From contig JBBHKE010000301.1 in assembly GCA_037447655.1 (NCBI GenBank), positions 176,477-224,713 of the forward strand: DNA of 48,237 nucleotides, given 5' to 3'. Below, piece by piece: positions 12,711 through 22,100 of this stretch (positions within the stretch are counted from its first letter, which is position 1; each line of letters starts with the position of its first letter). A model generated the notes under the pieces. The model searched no databases. It worked only from the letters and a program-made list of their open reading frames with translations, and was not told where the DNA came from. Both the position numbers and the translations under genes were made by a program. Origin of the DNA: Zygnema cylindricum. Taxonomy: Eukaryota > Streptophyta > Zygnematophyceae > Zygnematales > Zygnemataceae.

Positions 12711-13260
12711 GCGTACGACACTATTCGTGACACCATCTCGAGGGGATTTTCTGTTCGTCGGGAGGTTTCCCATATTATTCTATTGCGTCGGTTAGATATT
12801 GCGCTGCTCGATGGTGCACGCTGTGTATTTGGTGACGTTGTTTCTGCGAACCCTACCTCGGATACTCAAATACCCCCGATACAGTAATCATGCAGCTCGG
12901 CATGCTGGAGTGGCTGCCCGTGACGCGACTAGGAAGAAGGAGCATGATTATACCCACCGCGATTCTATGGATGGCTCTATTCCGATGGCGGTCGAGATAT
13001 TTAGTTGTTTGGGTGTGGCTTTGGACGTGTTTCTCCGTGCTTGTGGTCTACGTTCGTTCGAGCGTCGAGGACCTAGGAGCCATCTTGCTTTGGTCCAACT
13101 TTTTATCGTCAACGTTTATTTGTGGCTTTACAGCAAATGCAAGCTTCTATCCTCCTTCAATCGTCTATCGAGGTTATGGATCGTCGGCGTGTTCCGAAAC
13201 TCCCTCCCTGTGCTCGCACGGGATTTGGGGACTTTTGAGGTTGCTTTTCGTGGATTTTTA
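12711..13260 (+). pseudogene. broken C-terminal part of a reverse-transcriptase-associated (LINE-like) ORF
   Basis: Three frame segments read consecutively. 12711-12885 (third frame) includes RRLDIALLDGARCVFGDVV. From about 12884 (first frame) comes an Ala/Arg-rich stretch with RKKEHDYTHRD and then IPMAVEIFSCLG. From 13092, back in the third frame, comes RQRLFVALQQMQASIL. This order (hydrophobic DVV strand, RKKE..Y, a PxAxE-F segment, then RQRxxVALQxxQA) is what I recall downstream of reverse transcriptases in plant and algal non-LTR elements. At least one stop and two frame changes show it is dead. The RT itself is not present. Confidence 0.5.
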
Positions 13261-14429
13261 GCTATGTTGGGGTTTAGCTAGGTCATTTTGGTTTTTGCAC
13301 TCTGTCAAGTCTTTTCTTAGTTGTTTGTTACTTCTTTGGAAGTCTTTGTTTTACTTGTCCTGTTTTCGTGTTTTCATGTCTTTTACCTTGCTTATCCTTT
13401 TTGTTTGCTTCCCTCCACATGTAGTTTTTCAGTTTTAGCATCGCTGCCTCTTTTTGTTGGCATGGACTCAAACGGTTTACCTTCACGCACTTTTGAATAA
13501 AGTTTTGGACTTCACCGAGCTCCACACCACTCTAACTAGCGTCAATGTCCATATCACTGTGGAAAGTTAGAAGTGTCACTCGAAAAAGAACACTTCACAC
13601 CATCAAAGTCTTAAAAAACATAACCACTTTGCTGATGCTGTGAACCAAACAAGGCTTTGTATTGTTTCAGTTTTACAATGGTAAAAGGTACTGATTTTGC
13701 AAACTAAATTTGGCTGACTTATGACATCCGTGATGTGTAACGGGCGCAGGTCATCGTGAAAGATGCAATTGTGCGATGGAGAATGGTAGACATTATGATC
13801 TAAGTAAGTGACTACTATTAGCTCCAAAAGAGATAACACAATTAAAAACAAAACTCACCGACAAAACAACTCTTCAACTCACAACATTGAAATCATGTAG
13901 TTAAAAGGTACGAAAACAGTTGAAAACGCTATATGTAGTTCCCCTGTATCATATGGATATTATACGATAAAACATGCGTACAGTACGGGAAAACCACATA
14001 TAGTGTCTCCAATTATTTTTGCTGATTTGAATTGCTCGAAATTGCTATCACCAGAATCATCCTCGAAAACATAAACAAATACAAGAAATACAAACAAAGA
14101 CAAAAATCATGCAAATAAACCAAAAAAAACCATGCATCAAACAACAACTACATACACAGTCCGAAAAAAATCACAAGACTAAACTAACAATTAACTTTGA
14201 TATAATAAGACACTGTCCCTCTCCAGAAAAGAAATAGCAACCGCTTTATTCTCTCATTACGTCCGAGGACCCAAAAAAAATACAGAAAAAAAGAAATATG
14301 AAGATTGAGGTTCACCCTACCAAACCAAAAAAGACGGAAAAAAAAATATCTCGCTTTAGTGGTCCAATCTCCTGACGAAGATGTTAATAATCCTAAATCG
14401 TGACTAAAAAATATCTACAACTAGACAAT
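13261..14429. other. intergenic, with one small hairpin MITE-like repeat
   Basis: No gene recognised. 13941-14010 forms an inverted repeat with ends near CTATATGTAGTTCCCCTGTA and its rough complement. A related copy lies in DRP1 intron 8 (15135-15215). Confidence 0.45.
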
Positions 14430-14776
14430 TGTTACCACATTTCTTCTCGTTCTTCTCTTTTAACAATGCAACAAAGTCAATTCTGACCAAATCTCTTCTC
14501 CTTCAACAGATTCAGTTTTCGACCAAACTTCTTTGCATTCAAAAGAGTCGGCCAGTTTTGACCTCTTTTTGTCTCTTTCTACTTTTTTTTCGACCAAAAC
14601 TCTTCTCATCCAACAAAGTCGATTTTTTGATTTTCGACCAAATTCCTTTCGACAAAAGACAATGTTTGTCCAAAATAAATTCGTCTCATTCTACTCTTTA
14701 GACCAGGCAACAAAATCGATTTTTGACCAAATTCCTTCACGTTCGACAGAGACAATTGACCGAATTTCGTCTCATT
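14430..14776. repeat. degenerate tandem repeat 3' of DRP1, including a copy of its last codons
   Basis: Units resemble GACCAAATTC plus CAACAAAGTCGATTTT. The unit at 14685-14735 repeats the DRP1 stop region almost exactly. On the minus strand it reads SKIDFVAWSKE and TAG, against [11 protein letters not shown] and TAG in the gene. The repeat probably arose by duplication of the terminal coding sequence and then spread. Confidence 0.8.
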
Positions 14777-17700
14777 CTACTCTTTAGACCAGGCAACAGA
14801 GTCAATTTCTGAACGAGCGTTTCTGAGAAGTTCCAATCTTTTTGCCGCGGCCTGTCTCCGAGCCATAAGGGCCGGATCCTCATCGAGAAGTTTCTCTAAG
14901 GCCTTCCCCTCTTGCTTACCCACTTGAGTGTAAAAAGTATCTAACAAAGCCCGTTTTGCTTCGCGAACCTGAAATAAAAATACAGTTACATATTAAAAAA
15001 GACAAAAAAAGAAATAACGAAGGACGGACAAACAGCGGAAATTTAGAACAATGCCGAATTTACCAGTATTTAAGACCTGTATACATCACTTATTCTGATC
15101 GTAGTCCAAATGTGCAAAAGAAAATGGACATATTATATGTAGTTTCCCTGTATAATACAGATTTTACACTAACAAAGACCATGTAATACACATTTAGTAC
15201 AGAGGAACCACATATCGTGTTTCCAATTGTTTTCGCATATTAAAACTACGACCTATATACATCACTTGTTTTGATAAATATGATTCGTTTCATCGACTTT
15301 GCTTAATTTTAACACCTCATGGTCGTGACCACTACATATGATAGGCATACATGGAAACAAAAACCTTCTGTAACTTCTCTAGTAAAGGGGTCAACAAAAG
15401 TTTTAATAGCTAATGTTAAGTTTCTCTCCCTTCCCTCATCCTTTCTTTCCTGGTATGCCTATCATACTCAGAAAAAAAATCAGCGGTTGCAAACAATGTT
15501 AAAGACGTTTAAGTGTGCATTTAACAATAATAGCGACGGGCATCCAAGCTCAGTTGTGGGACGTGTCTTAGTAGAGAATATAGCCTCACCTGACAGTGGA
15601 CCACGGCCTTTGGCAAGGACCTCAAAAGGATTTCCATAATATAGCCCACATATGATGACACATTTGATGCGATTCTCTTTAGATGAGTCTCCCCGTATCT
15701 ATCACCTCCCGACGCTAGGACCTCCTTTGCCTGTCTGGGAGCCTCCTCCATTTGGGGAAGACGGCGAATAAATTCGACTGACAAATAACTCGTCTCCATT
15801 TCCACGAGTCTAACTGCAGTTTTGCGACTGTCTTCCCGAAACGTCTCTAAAGCTGCCGAAGCTGCACTAGAAATTGTAGCCTACCATCATGCACAAAACA
15901 AAAGCAATTACTACAAAAGAAAGGGAAAAGAAAAAGTAACAACAAAAATCTCAAAGAAGAAAAAAAAAAAACATCCCCAACTGCTGCTGCTGCAAGCAGT
16001 GTGAAGTTAAAATTAAAAATTGTGAAGTTTTCTGAAGATGATAACATTTCCTACGACAAACTTGGCCGTTCTTTCCCATCTCGATAAGTTACCAAAAACC
16101 GCCCACAAGTTCCACACAGGTTCCCAGAGGGTTTTTTGAGACAGACTTGTTGCGCTCATGTCAACCATTGGACTGGTTTAACAAGTTTAGGCACTTTTTA
16201 TTCAAGAACCTATTTGCGCAAATTATTTGTCCGATGAAAACCTGATTCAAGCTGAAGTCGGTGCTCGTAAATGCATACGCTATTCGAATTAAAATACGCG
16301 GTCACCGAGATTTTCTGGATAAAACATGAGCACAGAAAAATGCTCACCTGTAGGGATGGAAATCTTGTAAGAGAAGCTGTCTCTGAGACTGATACACGCA
16401 CCAAGTCCCTGACAGCCCAAAGAGCAAAACAATGAAGAAAAAATTCAGAGAGTGCACGAAGTAAACTCCAAGCCAACTCAATCCACAAGCAAATCTCATA
16501 TGAACATCAAAGAATGAGATGGTGTAAAATGACTTGAATTCCAGAACTGAAAAAGAATGATACTGCTGTAAACTTTCTTGAAATCCAGAACAGAGAAGAA
16601 CGAGAGTGCTGTAAACTTTCTCAAATTCCATAACAATACTGTAGACTGCATGCAGCAAAGGGGTAATTCATTTCCCATGTCAACCTGCTTGTTGTTGATT
16701 CTGAACAATATTGCTGGTATTATTTAAAAACAAAATTGACATCATTTCTTAAACATAATGGGAGGAGACGCCAGCATGCACCTCAAAATATGATGAACTT
16801 CATCAACAGCTGCCTCTGCTGGGCCTTTGAAGAGCAATAGAGAACCTTCAATTAACCGACGATAACCTTGTTCAGGTGCGATCAAGTGAGGCTGATAACC
16901 ATCAGCTTCCGCAACAACCTTCTTCACATCTGCATACAATTTTCAGAAATGTTTTTCAGTAACAACTTCAGTTACTCGGGAGAATTTCTAAGCAATGATT
17001 TTCAGTTACAATTTCAGTTAATCAAGAAATTCCCGGTGATCTAAAAGAGTATCTCAGTGGTGATGACACTCTTTAGTGTCACGGAATGATCACTGCCTCA
17101 CACACATCTTCATTTCATATAATTTGTGGGTCTTGCGCTCTTGAGAACATTCCTCGTTGACCTGTAAATTAGGCCATTTGAGCTGCAAGTTCTAAAAGTC
17201 GAAAGAAGAGAACGTCTATGTTTAATTAAAAAAATGAGATTCGGCTCTGCTTGATGACATCGGTAACCTGTTGACGACATTGCAAATCAAAAAGTAATGG
17301 GAACCTCGAAAGTGTTCGCTTACTTTGTAAAGAGAGGTGCTTGTCGAAAGGCAGTTGCTTGAGAGCTGCGGGCAACTTCGATTCAAAAACAGATGTGATG
17401 CGATCTCCACCTGAGCGTCGTCCATCGAGATGGTCTCGAAATACATCATTAAACTCACGACACATCTCCAACACCTGGTAAAGCTGGGCGGCAGAGTCGT
17501 CTCCAATGGGCCTTCCTATCGTCAAAAGCTCCTTCTCCAAGTCATCGATGTTGTTATTAATTAGAGACTGCAGAAAAGGACGAATAACAAGTCATCAACG
17601 CTGTTAATAAACAGAGATTCAGGAAAAGACGATAACGATCCATAAGTTTAGCCTGAAATTCACTCATAACAACGGCGCAAGCCAATAAGAAAAACACAAC

Positions 17701-19017
17701 TGAGAAAAGATGGATACTTGTAATTATAATTGTGGAGAGACTGCCCGAAGATCTAAAAAATACGGAGGTTCACACTGTCATATGGTAAGATCCTTCTTCT
17801 ATACGGCAAGACCTTCGAAAACAAGGATAGCAAATAGAACCTAAGGAAAGGCGAGGAACAATGTACGACCCATCGCTATTGAAGGTAATCACTCGAATTT
17901 GAATAAGTGTTTTTGTTACTCAAAAATCATAAATTAGTGTTAGTAACGCTATTAGCCACGTTGTAAAACATAATTTACTGTAGTTGATTCTAACAGTGTT
18001 AAAGCTAAAAATTCAGTAATTCTGATAGCTATGGGTGGTGTAGCAGATGTAAAGATCCGATACATTTCACATGTGATGGTTGACCATCCTGTAAAACCAT
18101 GAATGCACAAGTGACCTTTGCTGTATTTTTTTCCAATGAAACAAACTCCTGTTACACTCAAGGAAAAACCAGAATATACGGTGGGTATATTTTGCCAGGA
18201 GTGTTACACCTTCCTAATAAACGGGGTATATTTTTCTTGCCTTTTAAAAGTCGCTCTTTGTAATCTACCATTAAAAACAAACCCTGACATTAATCGCCGA
18301 CCTTCAACAGCCACATTCAACTAGACTGCCCATCGCTAATAGAGTTTCTCACTCATATTTGAGCTAGTGTCTCATCAATGCAAAATCATATATTGGTGTT
18401 AATAACACTATGTATTTAAATGACCCATAAAGAGCTACATGGCGGAATATGATGTAGTGTAGTTGATTCTATTTAGTGTTAAACGGTAATAATTCACGAA
18501 CTCTAATAGCGACGGGAAGCGACTGGAGGCGATGGGAGGTGAACTACACTCCCATCGCTATTAGAATATGTGACTTAAAAGTGTCAACGCTTTATTAGAA
18601 TTAAGTACAGTGAAATTTGTTTTGCAAAGTTGTCCATTTTTGGCCACTTTACAAAATAATGTCATTAACACTAGTTTGCGATTTTGGGTCAAAAAAAACA
18701 CTCCCTGGAAATAGAGTGATTAAAACTAATAGCCACGGAAGTTGTACTACCTGTAGGTCCAACTTCAAATGTCTTAGGATTTCACTCTTCTTTGATTCAC
18801 TAATATATATAGCCCCAATATTCTCATGAGAACTGATGAAAACAACCTCCTGTGAGGCGTCTAAAACAGGCTCATGATGATACAAATTTTCAGTTTTTCT
18901 TTAGGATACTCGGATTTCTTTGGGTTTTTAAAGAAAAAAAAAGAACAGCAGGTATTTTTTACAAATAGCCTACATAGCCGCATCATACTCTGGCATGTAG
19001 GGAGTGGCTGAGTATAT

Positions 19018-19116
<99 letters not shown>

Positions 19117-22100
19117 CTCAGGCCACTCCCTATATGCCAGACTATGATGCCGATATATATAATCAAACATAAATACACGACAAAAAGATAAGAAAAAGTC
19201 CAAAATTGACTTCCTTTAAAAGTTTGACCGTAATTTGGCTAATATACTGCCATATCACGGTTCTTCCTTTTACATTATTAGAAAAGAGGTAGATTGCATA
19301 ATCGACGGGAAACTGCCATTAATATACCCAAACAAACAAACAAACAAAAAACCGAATTGCTGCTCCCTTTCTTTTCAAAAATATGTAAAATGTATACTTC
19401 TTTAAGTATAACACATACCGTAATAGAAGGAATTTGCCATGAAAGTTACCCAAAAAAAAAAAAGGACAAAAAAACACTAGGTTGCCTTCATATTAAGAAC
19501 TATGTAAAATATATATTTACAAATACTAAGTATAACACATACTGTGATGGAAGGAATTCGTTGCTTGATGACTTGCTCCAAGTGCTTTGAAACTTGTTTT
19601 GCGAGATACTCCGTCCCCATTCGATTAACGAGATGTTTATAGTCGACATTCGTTTGAAAAAACTCCCTTTCCCGTCTTCTTGCGGACATCATATCAGAAT
19701 TACGGTTGATATCCGCTTGAGACCGATTCACAACGGCTATCCATGGCCTCTGTAGTTTGTATGTTCTCCCATCCAATATCTGCAAAAGTAACAGACCGAG
19801 ATTGTGTATTGGTTCTCCAAACAAAATACAAAGTTGCGAATTAGTTCTCTAAACAAATTAAAAAGTTGTGTCTTGGTTCTCTAAACAAATTAAAAACGTT
19901 GCATATTGGTTCTCCAAACAAAAGTAAATTAGACCCAAAGTTGACTCTCCTAGTGGAACACTTCAAGAAGATTAAAAAGAGAAAGGAAATACAAGGGTTC
20001 GAAAAATAAAAGATGATATAGGATCGGATCGGACTAATAGATCGATCATGAAAGAAATATAGAAAGACAGGGTTTCTCAAAAGAAAAAAAAGGATCAATG
20101 AAAGACAATATACATATCAGACTGGTAGGAAAGGAAAATATATGCAAAGAAAGGGAGGAAAATAATAAAAACGGAGAGAGTGTGCACAAGTTAAATTAGT
20201 TAATGGAGCTCCAGCGTCACTCACTTCCATTCCTGTCATATTAAACCTGTCATTAGTACTCATAGCTACTACTATTAACCATGACTAATACAATGGCAAA
20301 AAAGCCACTTTGCAAAACATAATGTACCGTAGTTAATTCTAAAAAAGTGTTATCGCTAAAAATTCACTAACTCTAATAGCAATGGGCGGTGTACTCTCAC
20401 TTTACTGTCACCCAATAGCTGTTGTATTTCACACGTAATATTATATTTTTGATCAAAGCAAATCTCGCTGAAAAGAAACCTCAATCTTCTATATTTAGTT
20501 GCCCATTAAGGATTTCTTCCGGCCAAATTAGACAGAAACCACAAACTTACTGAAAAAGAAACCTCAAAATTCTTAATATATTTGCCATCAAGGAGTCTTC
20601 CCCACCAGAAGTAGACATTAATTAATGTTAAACACTTTAATGAATAACTTAATGCTCCACAGTTAAAAAAATGATTTACAAACACCTGCAATTCTTGTAA
20701 AGAGAAACAATAACAGACAAAAAACAAAAGACGAGAGACATGAAAAATTCGAGAAACTCACGTCCAAGGCGTTAGTGCCCTGGTCCATAAGATCCAGTTT
20801 TGTCAAAACACCCCAAGTCCGTTCTCCTGTCAAGCCCCACACATACCTTCAAGTGAGCAAAAAACAAAGTCTTAGCAAAGAAAAGAAAAAGGTTGTCCTT
20901 TATGGACCAATGTTGTCTTTTATGGACCTTCAAGTGAGCAAAAGACAAAGCCTGAGAAAAAAAAAATGTCTGTCTTTTTTGGACCTTCAAGTGAGAAAAA
21001 GACAAAGTCTCAGCAAATGTTGTATTTTCTAGACCTTCACCTGATGTTGTCTTTACGGACCTTAAGGTAAGCAAAAGAACAAAGTCTCAGTTGTCCTTTT
21101 TAAATCTCCAAGTGAGCAAAAGTTCAGCAAAAAAGAAAAAAGCGTGTCTTCTTCAGCTTATAATTGTCAACCGCACCACAACAGCCCTTTACAGTGTAGA
21201 ATGACCATATTTCAAAACCCTTTCTGGCAATTTAGAAGGGCTAAAACACCATACTGTAAAACATAAGCATTTTTCAAAAGTTAACTTCTACGAGAAATCG
21301 AGCATTGGAAAAAGGGAAAGGAGTGGCGAATCGACACAACATTTTGCCCAAAGATTCGTGAAAACTACACTGTCCATCGCTACTAGTGTTAAATGAATAA
21401 TTAATATTAAAGCCCCATTAGTATCCATACTATTAATTTAAGGCAAAGAATGACGTGGCCCATCTAAGGTCCCCTCCCATATTAAAAGCTATCGACACTA
21501 TTTTTATGATTTTTGGCGAAATGTGGGGATCCTGTTGGATTAAATCGACATTTGGGACTGAATAAGGGAGAGGGAGAGGGAGAGGGAGAGGGAGAGGGAG
21601 ATTAATATTAAAGCCCCATTATTACTATTAATTTAGGGCAACGAATGACCGGGCCCATTTAAGGTCCCCTCCCATATTAAAAGCTATCGACAATATTTTA
21701 TGATTTTTGACAAAAAGAGGGGATCATGTTGAATTAAATCGACATTTGGGACTTAATAAGGGAGAGGGAGAGGGAGAGGGAGAGGGAGAGGGAGAGGGAG
21801 AGGGAGAGGGAGAGGGAGAGGGAGAGGGAGAGGGAGAGGGGAGAGGGAGAGGGAGAGGGAGAGGGAGAGGGAGAGGGAGAGGGAGAGGGAGAGGGAGAGG
21901 GAGAGGGAGAGGGAGAGGGAGAGGGGAGAGGGAGGGGGGAGAGGGAGAGGGGAGGGAGAGAGGGAGGGAGAGAGGGAGGGAGAGAGGGAGGGAGAGAGGG
22001 AGGGAGAGGGGGAGAGGGAGAGAGGGAGGGGGAGGGAGAGGGAGAGGGAGAGGGAGAGGGAGAGGGAGAGGGAGAGGGAGAGGGAGAGGGAGAGGGAGAG

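Noticed and set aside
12799-13281. Intact 160-codon gene
   Set aside because: The frame joins only the middle third of an RT-element ORF; the matching upstream and downstream segments lie in another frame, so it is a frameshifted relic.
19809-21135. CRISPR-like spaced repeats
   Set aside because: Units are imperfect tandem minisatellites without unique equal-length spacers, in introns of a nuclear gene.
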